DNA of 64,000 nt from Malus domestica (Eukaryota > Streptophyta > Magnoliopsida > Rosales > Rosaceae). The notes below the pieces were generated by a model, which saw nothing but the letters and a program-made list of their open reading frames with translations, was not told where the DNA came from and did no database searches. Within the stretch, counting starts at the first letter, position 1, and each line of letters starts with the position of its first letter. Positions 10,401-20,930 of the stretch are shown piece after piece. The translations under genes were made by a program, and so were the position numbers. The stretch is from positions 37,841,001 through 37,905,000 of the forward strand of contig NC_091663.1 in the NCBI RefSeq assembly GCF_042453785.1, read 5' to 3'.

Positions 10401-12410
10401 GTAAAGGTGCAGGGATAGGTTCTGGTTGAGATACAGATGCAGGAAAAGGGTCTATTGGAGGATTAATGGCAGATTCAGGTGTGGTTGAATGTGATGATGA
10501 TTGAGGTAAAGAGGCAGGGGAGGGTTGAGTTGAGAAGTGGTGTTTGGAGGTAGGATATGGGTGAGGAAAGGTGAGGGAGAAGGAAGAAGAATTGGATGTT
10601 GGGATAGATGGTGATAATTTCAAAAGGGTAATACTATGGAAAGGAAAGGAGTCTTCATCAAAGTAAACATGTCTAGAGATGTAAACTCTGTTAGTAAGAG
10701 GATCTAGACATCTATATCCTTTGTGGGTTAAACTATAGCCAATAAACACACATTGCGTACTCTTGGCTTCTAGTTTGGAATTGGTATAAGGTTTTAACCA
10801 GGGATAGCAGCTGCAACCAAACACTCTAAGTTGACTGTAATCTGGTGATTTCTTGAAAATTGTTCCCATGGTGATGGTTTAGAAAGAGGGGGTAGTTTGT
10901 TGATGAGATAGACTGCAGTAAGGAAGGCTTCTACCCAGAAGTAACGTGGTACTTTGGAAGCTATAAACAGAGTCCTTGCAGTTTCTACAACATGTTTCTG
11001 CTTCCTTTCAGCACAACCATTTTGTTGTGGGGTGTAAGGACAGCCAAGATGTTGTTGAATGTTATGAAGGGCAAGATGATACTTAAAATTAGAACTAAGA
11101 AATTCACCCCTTGAATCAGATCTTAAAGTACCAATTTTGTTACCAAACAAATTCTCAACAAGAGCTTGGAATTGAAAAAATGTAGCAAAAACATCCGATT
11201 TATTCTTGAGAGGATACAACCAAGTGTACCTAGTAAAATCATCAAGTATTTATAGTTACACTTTAGGACAGCCAAAAGTTTCGAAGGAAAAGTAAAAGAA
11301 TATTTACAGTAGTAACCTTCTAACTTCTGACTCTTTTGATTTACTAACACATCTATTGACTTTATTATCCTCTTCAACACTGATATTAATAAAGCCTCAA
11401 AATGCCATAAAACTTGTCACCTTCATCTCCATTGAAAATTAGGGTCCGTTTGATAACCATTTCTTTTTTACCGTTCACATGAAGAAGAAAAAAAAGAAGT
11501 AAAAATGAAAAATGAAAACTTGTTTGGCAATTAAATTCATTTTTTTTTTCACTTTTAAAGCAAACCAAATTATGAGAACTAAAATCAATTTCAGATGCTA
11601 GCTTTCATTTTTATTTAGTTGATTTTTTTGCACCTCCTTTCTCATTCACCAATATTACATCACAAAACATGCATTGCATTTATTTCCAAATGAACCTGAG
11701 CCCCGGGACCCTGGGACATAGTACCAACCCAAAATTCACAAATAAGGAAATTTCATTCCCAAAATTCACAAACAAGGAAATTTTCATTTCCAATTCCACA
11801 TAAAAGAGCATGTCGCTTTATCGTGGAGGACAGCAATCATCTCCTTCCTTAACAACTAACTAATTAACCCACTAACAAAATCACTCTACTAAAAAAATAA
11901 AATGTAAAACTAAAAACAGTTACCAAACAAACTTTAGTTTTATTTTTATTTGAAAACTGAAATCAATTACATGTTTTGCAGTTTTACAAAAAAAATTACT
12001 AGAAATTGAAAACTAAATGAACGGTTGATGACCATTCGGTTTAAGTTTTTGTTTGGTATCGATAGCTTTCAGTTTTCAGTTTTCAAAAACTGAAATGGTT
12101 ATCAATCGGACCCTCAGATAATGTAGCGTAAAAGAGATTAAGGTACATGGGGAAAAGGTGAAGTTACCTGCGGATTTGCGTCTGTTAAGAGGACGATTCC
12201 TGAAATGAATCAAATGAAATGCAAACAATTAACTAGTTTTCAATTAACTACTGAATTAATTTGATTTTAATAACATTGTTTTAAAGAAAAAAGGAACCAC
12301 ACCCACATGGAAGAACGAAACGAATACCTCTGATTGGGAGGAGCATAGCGCTTCACGACCGCCCCTGGATCTGCTGCGGCTGCTGCCGCTGATGGAGGAT
12401 TTTCCAGCAT
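4313..12410 (-). CDS. Conserved plant protein of unknown function, six exons, 174 aa
   Basis: Exons on the minus strand: 12410-12328, 12199-12168, 7778-7587, 6991-6941, 4566-4505 and 4417-4313 (TAG). Every junction is GT-AG and the phases (2,1,1,1,0) join into one 174-residue frame. The product is basic near the start, with YAPPNQRNR at residues 22-30 followed by LNRRKS. A serine/asparagine-rich middle follows, then NENSRGLIALEGCC at 79-92, WAAAMRCFND at 104-113, RPVMYTG at 121-127 and MASTVGAGSPGSPMDFF near the end. I recall plant proteins with this layout, but I know no function and see no enzymatic domain, signal peptide or membrane segment. An in-frame ATG 48 nt upstream (12458) could add 16 residues; I prefer 12410 because residues before it look unlike the family. 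Introns 2 (4389 bp) and 4 (2374 bp) are filled with transposon relics. Splicing is inferred from sequence only. Confidence 0.85.
4455..4492. repeat. (GA)n microsatellite inside an 87-bp intron
   Basis: About 19 GA units lie within intron 5 (4418-4504) of the minus-strand gene. In the transcript they read as a CU tract starting about a dozen nucleotides after the donor site and filling close to half of the intron. Length changes here would directly change the length of a near-minimal plant intron. Confidence 0.95.
5012..6665. mobile_element. Mutator-like non-autonomous element with ~190-bp terminal inverted repeats
   Basis: Sequence 5012 to about 5205 matches the reverse complement of about 6470-6665. 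For example, GTGTAATTCTCAC at the left end pairs with GTGAGAAATACTC at the right, and CAAGTATCGTGAAATTTCAA pairs with its inverted copy near 6625. Long inverted ends beginning with G are typical of Mutator-like elements. The flanks CTGTAAAAA (5003-5011) and TTATAAAAA (6666-6674) could be a decayed 9-bp target duplication. No transposase is encoded. The interior is richer in GC than the flanks and has long accidental frames, as expected if it was captured from elsewhere. It sits in intron 4 of the 174-aa protein gene. Confidence 0.75.
6005..6345. repeat. ~75-bp tandem repeats inside the Mutator-like element
   Basis: About four imperfect copies each carry GTTTGAGTTGTAGAG, a GGAGGA-rich stretch, GACC(C)AATTCACTTC and GTATACGGACCAAGAAA. 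Copy-to-copy changes include purine-tract length. The array ends in a triplicated GAGTTGTA near 6302-6322. Confidence 0.75.
7779..8935. other. Intron 2 sequence, gene-proximal part, nothing further recognised
   Basis: AT-rich intronic sequence of the 174-aa protein gene next to its third exon. Small frames on both strands show no family feature and no inverted or direct repeats stand out. Confidence 0.5.
8936..9386. mobile_element. Decayed hAT-like non-autonomous element (in intron 2)
   Basis: The left end CAGTGTTTTAAAAGGCCAAG followed by GCCTTGCCTAGGCGA resembles the CAGTGTTCTAAAA...CCTAGGCGG ends of the hAT element at 14300-15427. The right side carries GCCGCCTAG and CACCAAGGCGAG in inverse orientation. 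No 8-bp target duplication could be matched, so the right limit is uncertain. Confidence 0.4.
9402..11379 (-). mobile_element. Ty1/copia retrotransposon relic in intron 2
   Basis: In minus orientation the order is a partial 5' LTR (11379 to about 11243), integrase core pieces (about 11219-10870), the integrase C-terminal region with a proline/serine-rich linker (10869-10330), the start of reverse transcriptase (about 10250-9965), RNase H (about 9965-9600) and the 3' LTR (9576-9402). A polypurine tract reading TTGAGGGGG borders the 3' LTR. Recognisable stretches are FGCSCYPWLKPYTNSKLEAK, CPYTPQQNGCAERK and YNARLVAKRYNQEEGIDFSD. Gag, protease and the catalytic heart of reverse transcriptase (the VYGLKQ and YVDD regions) are deleted. 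Several frameshifts are present, so the copy is inactive. The LTRs are about 175 bp, 5' copy truncated. Confidence 0.85.
11441..12114. mobile_element. Inverted-repeat DNA element with AGGGTCCG(T/A)TTGATAACC ends
   Basis: The left end AGGGTCCGTTTGATAACCAT and the reverse complement of the right end AGGGTCCGATTGATAACCAT differ at one base. The element is 674 bp, AT-rich and non-coding, and lies in intron 2 immediately 3' of the short second exon of the 174-aa gene. The target duplication is unclear. Its ends resemble common plant MITEs; the superfamily is not assigned. Confidence 0.65.
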
Positions 12411-12586
12411 CCGCGGGTCAGTGTGATGACTATTACCCACACCCACCAAAAGACACAAGAACTCAGAAGCTCGAACTGCTCAGCAATGAGAGATGGGATA
12501 TTGGCTGTGTTAGTATATTGGGAATTTTGTAAAATACCCCTATTTTAGAACAAATGAACTTTTGCCCTTGTTTTCATATTGAGATA
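12411..12586. promoter_or_regulatory. Upstream region of the 174-aa protein gene
   Basis: This is the sequence between the preferred start codon (12410) and the next repeat. It should hold the 5' untranslated region and part of the promoter of the minus-strand gene. I see no convincing TATA box, so the call rests on position only. Confidence 0.3.
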
Positions 12587-12888
12587 ATTGTAGCATCATC
12601 CCTCAACTTTAGCTTAATTGGAATTTTCATCCCAAGCTAAAAATTAGTGAGTACTAATCTTAGAACTTATAATAGTGTGAATCCCTAGTCTCTTTGGATA
12701 ATTCCGTTAGAATTTCTAACCATTTTTTGTCCATTTAAATCCTTTTGTTTTGAATGAAAGTTCTAACGTGGTTGGCGAAAGTGATTAATGCTCTATATTA
12801 TAACAAGTTCTGGGATAATACTCATGAATTTTTAGTTTCAAGGATCAAAACTCCAATTCAGCCAAAGTTCAAGAACTATTGCTCTAGT
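12587..12888. mobile_element. Short inverted-repeat (MITE-like) element
   Basis: The left part, with TAGCATCATCCCTCAACTTT, and the reverse complement of the right part, with GAGCAATAGTTCTTGAACTTT, align over roughly 130 bp and meet in the middle. This gives an element of about 300 bp with no coding capacity. Similar AACTTT-containing inverted elements occur at 2755-3417 and 20931-21250. Confidence 0.5.
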
Positions 12889-13289
12889 TTTCTTTTTCAA
12901 ATTTTACAGAAGAATGTTGCTAAACAAACCTAGTTGTACTATTTTCTCCCTCTCATTTTAATAAAAATATTAATAACGTATTCATCCTATCATAAAAAAA
13001 TAACTTTTCAATCCTTATTTAATTAATTACTGAAACATTGAAAGAAATTTTTTTAAATAATAAATAAATAAATGAAAAAAATGAGTTTTATATATAGAGA
13101 CCAAAACTTTCTAGCTTTTAAACATGTCAAGGAGAGATAATAATATAAAAACAATTAAAGCTCGGCCCAAAAACATGGAAACAATGTTTTAAAATATCAG
13201 TTATACCCCTAAAGCTTTAGGATTGTTAATAGAACCTAACCCGCACAACTCCAACAAAATTAATATGTCTCGTAAACTCAACTCATCAT
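12889..13289. other. AT-rich spacer with a dispersed repeat copy
   Basis: The stretch around 12995-13065, containing CTTATTTAATTAATTACTGA, is repeated near 19600-19690 with the same flanking A/T pattern, so it is a dispersed repeat. No gene is visible. Confidence 0.5.
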
Positions 13290-14060
13290 CAACTATTTCT
13301 GCAGAATCAGTTTTGAAACTATATATAGAATCAGTTTATATTATTTCTTACTAGAATAAATCAACTTGTCCTTGACCATTTTTGCAGAATCAGTTCAACC
13401 CGTCTTCTACCATTTTTGCAGAATCAGTTCAACATGTCATCGACTATTTTTGCAGAATCAGTTTAATCCGTCTTCGACCTTTTTTGCAGAATTAGTTCAA
13501 CCTGTCCTCGACCATTTTTGCAGAATCAATTCAACTCGTCTTCGACTATTTTTGTAGAATCAGTTCAACCCGTCTTCGACCATTTTTTGCAGAATCATTT
13601 CAACCTGTCTACGACCATTGTTGCAGAATAAGTTCAACCCATCTTCGACCATTTTTTCAGAATCAGTTCAACTCGTCCTTGACCATTTTTGCATAATCAG
13701 TTCAACCCATCTTCGATCATTTTTGTAGAATCAGCATCTTCAACCATTTTTGCAGAATCAATTCAACCCGTCTTCTACTATTCTTGCAGAATCAATTCAA
13801 CATGTCTTCGACTATTTTTGCAAAATCAATTCAACCTGTCTTCGACCATTTTTGCAAAATTAGTTCAACCTGTCTTCGACCATTGTTGCAGAATCAGTTC
13901 AACCCGTCTTAGACCATTTTTGCAAAATCAATTCAACCTATTCTCGACCATTTTTGCAGAATCAGTTCAACCCATTTTTGACCATTTTTGCATAATCAGT
14001 TTTGTATATTTTTTTAGTAGAATCATTTGGTATAGTTTTAGTAGAATTAGTTTGTATATT
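13290..14060. repeat. 34-bp minisatellite array
   Basis: A unit of about 34 bp, built from GACCATTTTTGCAGAATCAG plus TTCAACCCGTCTTC, is repeated about 18 times from roughly 13370 to 13995, with degenerate copies at both edges. Copies differ by scattered substitutions (CAGTT/CAATT, CCCGT/CCTGT/CTCGT) and single-base length changes. Because 34 is not a multiple of three, one continuous plus-strand frame reads the unit in all three phases in turn. Stops are rare, which gives frames of 63 and 132 codons. These look incidental, with no codon or motif evidence of a gene. Confidence 0.9.
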
Positions 14061-14299
14061 TTCAACAAAACGACTATATGCCATTAGTCCAACCCATCAT
14101 CAATCAAATTATACATTCACAACACAAGAAAACAACAGACTCACGCTATAAACTAAAAATGAGCTGCAATTTATTCTGACTTAACGAATTAACAACTTTA
14201 TAGAAAAAACTACAAATGTTTTTCTTGGCTAATTTACTTTCAAATTTCTCTACACTAATTAAAGAATTAATGCTAAGTTCAAATAAATCTACTTCCATG

Positions 14300-15427
14300 C
14301 AAGGTTCTAAAAAACGCTAGGTGCTAGTCGGGCGGTGGGCTAGCACCTAGCGCCTAGGCGGCCTAGGCGGATTTTGGTAAATTTCTTATATATTTTATGA
14401 ATTAATTAAATTTAGTATATCAAATGTAAATAATTATTGACTAATATGTTATTTCTTATAGAAGAACATACATATGTGAATGTTTTATGTACATATATGA
14501 TATACTTGCCTAAGAAAAAAAAATTATCTAAATAATTTATAATTTATATAAGATTTATGCGCACGCACACACAATATATATAACAAACTTTTAAAACTAT
14601 AAAAAGCCCACTATGTGGTGGTTTTTATTATTAAAACCATCAACCTGTCCACCACACCTCTGCTCTTTCACATCACTTGTCCACCTTGGGTGGTTTTCAT
14701 TATTAAAACCATAGAGTCCATGGTTTTCATAATTAAAAACCATCAGCTTTTGACCTTGGATTTGAGATCCCAGTTCGCACCACTACATTTGAAATGTTTA
14801 TCTGTCTCTCTCCCTCTCTCTTTATTCGCACTATCTCCCAGACGTCCCAATCCGCACCACTTTCTTCACAGCTTCTCTCTCTCATCCACTACATTTGAAA
14901 TGTTTACCTCTCTCTCTCTATACTTCAATATCAATTGCATGATGAAAGGATTATCATTGTTCTCCATCATCTTCTCCGCCTAATTCCCCATCTTCTTACC
15001 CTGCAAAATTTCCCAAAACCTAGTCTAGCTCAGCAAAGATCCTCGAAAACGTTGCTAGCGTGAAGAAATTCGAAGAGTCCAGGTCAAATTTTTCCTTTTT
15101 TTTCTTCAGCAATTGCACTGTTATTCCTTCTACTAGTCTCTATCTCGCTCTCTCTTCCCTCATACTCTCTCGTTCTCTCTCTCTTTCAGATTTTATGTTG
15201 TCGCCCTCCTCTTCTACAATGTGTAGTGAAACAGCAACGTGTAATTTTTTTACAGAACCGCCTAGTTGGCCGCCGAGACCGCCTAGCTCACCGCCAAGAC
15301 CGCCCAGTTGGCCGCCTAGACATCGCCTAATACCCTTGCAGATTTATTGAACGTTTTTGGAAAAATCACGGCGACGGTCCGACGCCCAACGCCTAGGCGG
15401 GCGCCTTGACCGCGTTTTAGAACACTG
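14300..15427. mobile_element. Non-autonomous hAT element with perfect 8-bp target duplication
   Basis: The element is flanked on both sides by CTTCCATG (14292-14299 and 15428-15435). The left end CAAGGTTCTAAAAAACGC and the reverse complement of the right end CAGTGTTCTAAAACGC form imperfect terminal repeats. These extend into CCTAGGCGG-rich subterminal motifs at both sides, typical of hAT transposase-binding arrays. It is 1128 bp long. Short frames inside (for example a proline/tryptophan-rich one at 15180-15350, made by repeated CCGCCTAG motifs) are not transposase. Mobilisation in trans by a hAT transposase is inferred. Confidence 0.88.
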
Positions 15428-15616
15428 CTTCCATGAAATGAAAACTATTTATTTAAAAATTAAATATCATAAAAATGGACGCACTATTTTCTATATTCAA
15501 TTAGACAAAGCATTTCTTTTCTTGTTTATCTTAAAAAAAAAAAAAGGAAGAATGCAATAAAAGACAAAAGAATGATAGAAGCAGCAAAAGTAATAGCAAA
15601 ATGTGGATGTTGCTGT

Positions 15617-18600
15617 TGTAACGCCCCGAAAATTCTAATTTGGAAGCTAATTTCTAAGGTAGGCCCGAAAATTTTTTCTTAGCAAATTTCAATAAAAGAT
15701 TAATCTCAGTTATTTTATTATGGCTGTATCTAACCTCGTTAGACTGCCTATGTACCCTGCGAAGGGATCAAGCCATTCGTAGTTCACAAATTCAATTTCT
15801 AACTCATTTCCGAAAATTATTCAAGTGACTAACAATCACTAACTAGATTCAAACAAGTGAATCATACCAAATGCATATCAAATATGGTTGCAGAATATCG
15901 AAATATGCATAAAATGGTAGCATCGGCTCACTGGCTACGTGCTGCCGCGCGTGGCAATTTCCAGCGAACGGAAACCCCAAATTTTGATGAACTCTAAAAA
16001 TTACCAAATTTTACAGGGTTGTAAAACACAATAAGGGGAAGAACTTTTATACTTAGGCCGAAGCCTAGTTCAGTCGGGAAGTGGCCGGAATACCCCTCAA
16101 ATCGCCGGAAACCCCGATTTGGGTAGTTGTTGATTCGCCACCAAAACGAACTCCGCCGCCTCATCCAAGGCTTGGGCCTCATTAAAGCCCCCAGATGCAC
16201 CCGTGGATTTATGGCTTTGATTTGTGAATTTGGGTTTGAAACCTAGAATTCTAACACCATAGGGATGTTGGGCTCAATGAGAGCTTTCCATAGACACTAG
16301 AATCATCTTGAACGGATGTTGAACGAATGAGTTAGAGCCGGGTCAAGGAACCGGGTCGAGTCGGGTTGTACGAATCCAAAAGGATCCGGTGCTCCCTCAC
16401 CTCCCTCATTTCTCTCTCTTCTTCCTTTGTCGATTCGTTCTCTTCCCCCCTCATTTTCTCTCCCGTATCCCTATTCTTCTTCAAGATTTCTAGCCACAAT
16501 CACTGGCAATACCAACATCAGAAAATTTTTGCCATAATCATTATTAGCAAAACAAATACCATAAATTCCAACCGTAACCATCATCGGCCAAATAAATATC
16601 AGAATTTCAAGCCATAATCACCAGTGGCTAAATAAATATCATAATTTTAAGCCAACAATTAAAATTGGCAAATCAAATATAAGAAACTCCAGCCAAAATC
16701 ATTGGAATTTCTAATCATAATCACTGGTAAAATCACTTACCATTATTGGCTATACATAGCTGTCACCATCATTCACCTTTAGAAATCGTGTGCCAACATA
16801 ATCCAACTTGATGACTGGTCCAGTGACCGATTACCCTTACTTCAATCTGACCACAACATCACGAAGTAGGGTAACAAGAGTGTCCATTTAATCCTACACC
16901 ACAGATCCAAGTACCCTTCCCACGAGATATGGTACAAGTCCGTCCGTGTAGGCCTCTAGAGGTTTAGGAGATCGAAACCCAAGGCAACACACGGTGCCCT
17001 TCACTCCCAATGCCTTTCAATCTAGGAATGTCCATTTCCAACAACTATACCACATAGACTATCCCGCAGGAGTAGCCCATCTGTATAACACCCTCTGAAG
17101 GTTTAAGGGATCGAAACCTAGGGGAAACTCACAATCCCTTTCACTCTCAGGTCATCAAAATCATCCATGGAACCTGCATTTCCCATCCACAGAACCTGTA
17201 CTCACATCCCCACACGTGAGTGATTCACAATACATATATGTATCTCACACATTCATAGAAATTATGAAATATTGTAGCCCCAATGCAAATCATAATTCCT
17301 AGTAACAAAACTCCATAATCATCACGGAAATTGCACCATGCCACATAAGTGAGTAATCTACCATGTATATATATCACATGAATGCCACTTTATTCACAAA
17401 ATTTTGAAATAATGCATTCACAATGCATATGCAATTCACATAAATGCCTCATGATGCATAAAACTAAAGAAATATTGCAATATCACTGCAATCATACACA
17501 CACACACACATATATATTCACTCTCCTGCCAATGCAAGATTCATAATACGTGTGTATTTCACATTAATACCACATTAATCATAGAAATTATGAATAATGC
17601 ATATCAATGCAAATCATAATTCACATAGCACTTTGTTCACAAACTTTATGAAATAATGCATTCACATTGCATATCATATTTTACAACAATAAGAATTCAA
17701 GAATATTCCACACACGTCAGTGATTCGCAATATATATACGTTTCACATAAATGCCTCATTATTCATTGGAATTATGAAATAATGCAATCTCAATGCTAAT
17801 CATAATTCACACCAACATGAACTCGAGAATATTGCATACTGTAAAGCAGGATCATTCGCTCTGATACCAATTTGTAACGCCCTAAAAATTCTAATTTGGA
17901 AGCTAATTTCTAAGGTAGGCCTGAAAACCTTTTCTTAGCAAATTTCAATAAAAGATTAATCTCAGTTATTTTATTATGGTTGTATCTAACCTCGTCAGAC
18001 TGCCTATGTACTTTACAAAGGGATTAAGCCATTCGTAGTTCACATATTCAATTTTTAACTCATTTCAGAAAATCATTCAAGTGACTAACAATCACTAAGT
18101 AGATTCAAACAAGTGAATCATACCAAATGCATATCAAATATGGTTGCAGAATATTGAAATACGCATAAAATAGTAGTGTCGACTCACTAGCCACGTGCCG
18201 CCCTAGCGTGGCAGTTTCCGGCGAATGGAAACCCCAAATTCCGACGAACTTTAAAAATTACCAAATTTTATAGGGTTGTAGAACACAACAAGGGGAAGAA
18301 CTTTTATACCTGGGTTGAAGCCTAGTTCGGCCTGGAAGTGGCCGGAATACCCTTGGAACCGCTTGAAACCCTGATTTAGGTAGTTGTTGATTCGCCACCA
18401 AAATGAACTCCGCCGCCTCATCCAAGGCTTGGGCCTTGCTCTTGGGGTTGAGAGGAGTCTTTTGATGGTGGTCATCGACGGTGAAGCTCGCCAGAGCCAT
18501 CGAAAAAAGGTTAAAGCCGTCAGATGCACCCATGTGTTTGTGGCTTCAATTTGTGAATTTGGATTTGAAACCTAGAATTCTAACACCATAAGGATGTTGG

Positions 18601-19142
18601 GCTCGATGAGAGCTTTCCATAGACACTGGAATCACCTCGAACGGATGTCGAACAGAGAAGTTAAAGTCTGGTCAAGGAACCGGGTCGGGTCGGATTGTAC
18701 AGATCCAAAAGGAAGGATTCGGTGCTCCCTCACCTCCTTCCTTTCTCTCCCTTCTTCCTCTGCCGATTCGTTCTCTTCCCCCCTCATTTTCTCTCCTGTA
18801 TCCCTTATTTCCCTTATCTCTTCATCACAGCCACACACGTGGCACTCCTATTTCTCCAGAAAATATGGAGCCATCTAATTTAATGGCAAAATAATTATTT
18901 TTCCCTCAACTGCAATCATTAATAACTCATTCATTATAACACCGTTTCACAAATGGTTTTCGCCTACACGCTCGTGGAATCGTCCTCAATCCAAATTTGC
19001 CAAGAAATGCGATAAAATATACGAAGATAAAATACGTCCTCATAAAATTACCTTTAGTCAACGAGAGACATTTTTGTCTTTTCACTTTCCGATAAAAAAA
19101 TTCCACATAATCATATATTTTTAATTTTTTTAGGGTATTACA
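15617..19142 (-). mobile_element. Non-coding LTR retrotransposon with a truncated 3' LTR
   Basis: Two long direct repeats begin TGTAACGCCC at 15617 and 17873. The right copy (17873-19142, 1270 bp, ending GGGTATTACA) is the 5' LTR, because next to it lies GCTCTGATACCA (17858-17869), the complement of a Met-initiator tRNA primer site read on the minus strand. The left copy matches only to about 16497. The interior (about 1.4 kb) has no gag or pol, and the polypurine tract next to the left LTR is missing. The two LTRs also differ by a ~75-bp indel near 16170/18440. No 5-bp target duplication was found. This is an old, deleted, non-autonomous copy. Confidence 0.75.
16498..17850. repeat. Two families of internal tandem repeats in the LTR element
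   Basis: From 16498 to about 16760, 30-40 bp units carry AGCCATAATCAC and TGGCNAAATAAATA-like words. From about 17210 to 17850, four or five units of 120-190 bp each carry GATTCACAATA, TTTCACAT, GAAATTATGAAATA and AATGCAAATCATAATTCACA. Between them (16940-17160) a block with AGG-TTTA-GG-GATCGAAACC is present twice. All are non-coding. Confidence 0.65.
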
Positions 19143-20159
19143 ACTGCTGCAGTGCATGTCCCATAAAAAGAAGAAGTAGCGGTCCAACTGTAAATTCCTC
19201 AACATGATCAGATTATTAACATTTTCTAAAAAATATGAACTGTGATTTGCCAAAGCATAAATTTTTGAAAAATATTTGCTCGTGATAAAACATAAAAGTA
19301 GTCTAGCATAGTAGAGAAGAAGGAAAAGTCGGACAATATTTTTGAAAGAGAGAAAGAGAGAGAATGGAGCAACAGATGAAGGAGATAGAAGTGTGAAAAG
19401 ACTTTACCATTATAAAGCATATTTTGGTCACTTACACTGTAAAGAAAAAAATTCAATGATGTCATTTTCACATTTATTAACTTTTGTCTTACTTTGAAAT
19501 GTTTAAAAAGTGTTGTCTCAATATATAATTAAGTATTAAAAGTATACTCTATGTGTAATTTTTCAAAAAAAAAAAAACGTCTCTCTTTCAGAAAAAAAAT
19601 AACTTTTAAATCCTTATTTAATTAATTACTGAAACATTGGAATAAATTACTTTAAATAATTAATAAATAAATTCTAAAAAAAAAATTAGCGGAATTTTAT
19701 TTTTAGAATGTAAATTTTCTTGTTTGGTAACATAAAAGAACAATATAATTTGAATACGAAATTTGTTAATTTTAAATTCTCACCATAGAAATTGAAAATA
19801 TTTATTTACATAGAATTTAAACTTAAAAATTAAAGATTTCAAATTCCAATTTTTTTTTCCACGTAAAAATTCTAAATTTCTATTTTATGAATTCAGAATC
19901 GATGTATGTCAATTTATAAATTTTAATTTTTGTCAAAATTTAAAATTTATTTTCCCCATCCAAACTGATATTCCTTCTTCAACATCTCACATGCCCACCA
20001 CCGCCAAAACCCAATTCCTCAAACGGCACAAAAATCGTCGCTCCTCAAACAATTCCTCACCATGATCATCGACATCCTAGTACTATACGCCTTCCTCACT
20101 TATGCCGCCACTTCCAACCTCGAGAACGCCCTATGTTCGTTCTCCACCGCTTCCAATTC
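19143..20159. repeat. AT-rich spacer with a dispersed repeat (about 19700-19950)
   Basis: The 19700-19950 stretch (TTTTCTTGTTTGGTAACATA ... TCTAAATTTCTATTTTATGA) has a clear second copy at about 52545-52805, in the same orientation and with the same internal order of landmarks. It is therefore a dispersed element of at least 250 bp. Short minus-strand frames at 18927-19471 lack family features. The remainder is low complexity. Confidence 0.6.
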
Positions 20160-20395
20160 GATCTCTTTTGATGTGTTTGTTTCCCGTAAAATACACCTAG
20201 ACTTAGGGGGACTTTGTAAAAATCTTAATTGACTACTCAACGATTTGGATGTATTCTATAAAATTCTCTCAAATCTTAATTTGACTACACCATGATTTCA
20301 AACTCTTTTAAAATCTTCTTTCAAAATCATAGTTGAATACACCCGGATTTTAGAGTCTATTAAAATCCCACCAGATCCTATTTGACTACACCAGT
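20160..20395. repeat. Dispersed AT-rich repeat with TTGAATACACCC-type motifs
   Basis: Recurring words such as AATCTTAATTTGACTACACC and GAATACACCCGGATTTTAGA also occur around 31430-31625. Spacing between motifs is irregular. It is likely one family of short DNA elements, type unresolved. Confidence 0.45.
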
Positions 20396-20638
20396 TTCCT
20401 GGAGGCACATAATACTTATTCTTCTTCTCACCATATCTTTCATTACCTCTATAGATTTTCCTATTAAGGTTCCTATATCCCATGTTCCTAAACGTATTAT
20501 ACTATGTTGAGTCCTACTCTTATGTCCTAACTTCCTTGACCTTACCTGTTTAGTATGGTCAAAATACTTCTTGTGCATTTCCTGGATAATGTTGATGTCA
20601 TCATATGCTTCCAAACAACTTTGAGTGGAGTTGTTCAA
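20298..20638 (-). pseudogene. LINE fragment: start of the endonuclease domain
   Basis: On the minus strand, 20638-20378 encodes a stretch with RLGTWDIGTLIGKS, then MVRRRISIMCLQETG. These are the opening motifs of the apurinic-endonuclease domain of a plant LINE (canonical form GTWNIGTLTGK ... IMCLQETKW). The homology stops after about 30 residues. An overlapping frame continues to 20298 with weaker similarity. No reverse transcriptase is nearby, so this is a short relic. Confidence 0.7.
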
Positions 20639-20639
20639 A

Positions 20640-20930
20640 AGAAGCTTCTACAACACCCTTGCTTGTTTAACATTGCATTAGAGCGCCGATTGAGATACAA
20701 CAACCTATGTTAACTTATCATTGTGTCCGGGCCGCACAACGTATCACCTCTGGAGGACGATCTAACTTTAGCGCAATTTTGTTTAGGATTCATATCACAT
20801 GGGACCTGACGTGAAAATAGAGTGCCCCATGTTGACTATCTAATACCTTCCCCTTTCTCCTTTATCCGGCTCGAGATCAATAGCGTAAGATAAACTTTAA
20901 CATGCAGAGTTAAAAACTAGTGTAGCTAAT
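20640..20930. other. Spacer, nothing recognised
   Basis: Mixed-composition sequence, probably repeat-derived (it contains CCGGGCCGCACAACGTATCA). No gene or clear boundary was seen. Confidence 0.4.

Noticed and set aside
13290..14060. CRISPR-like regular array
   Set aside because: No distinct spacers; it is a continuous tandem repeat in a plant genome.
18251..18575. Frames of 63-92 codons in the LTR at 17873-19142
   Set aside because: LTR sequence; the partner LTR has a different frame after a ~75-bp indel.
15612..19147. A target duplication for the LTR element at 15617-19142
   Set aside because: GCTGT on the left and ACTGC on the right do not match; the shared TGCT does not fit the expected LTR ends.
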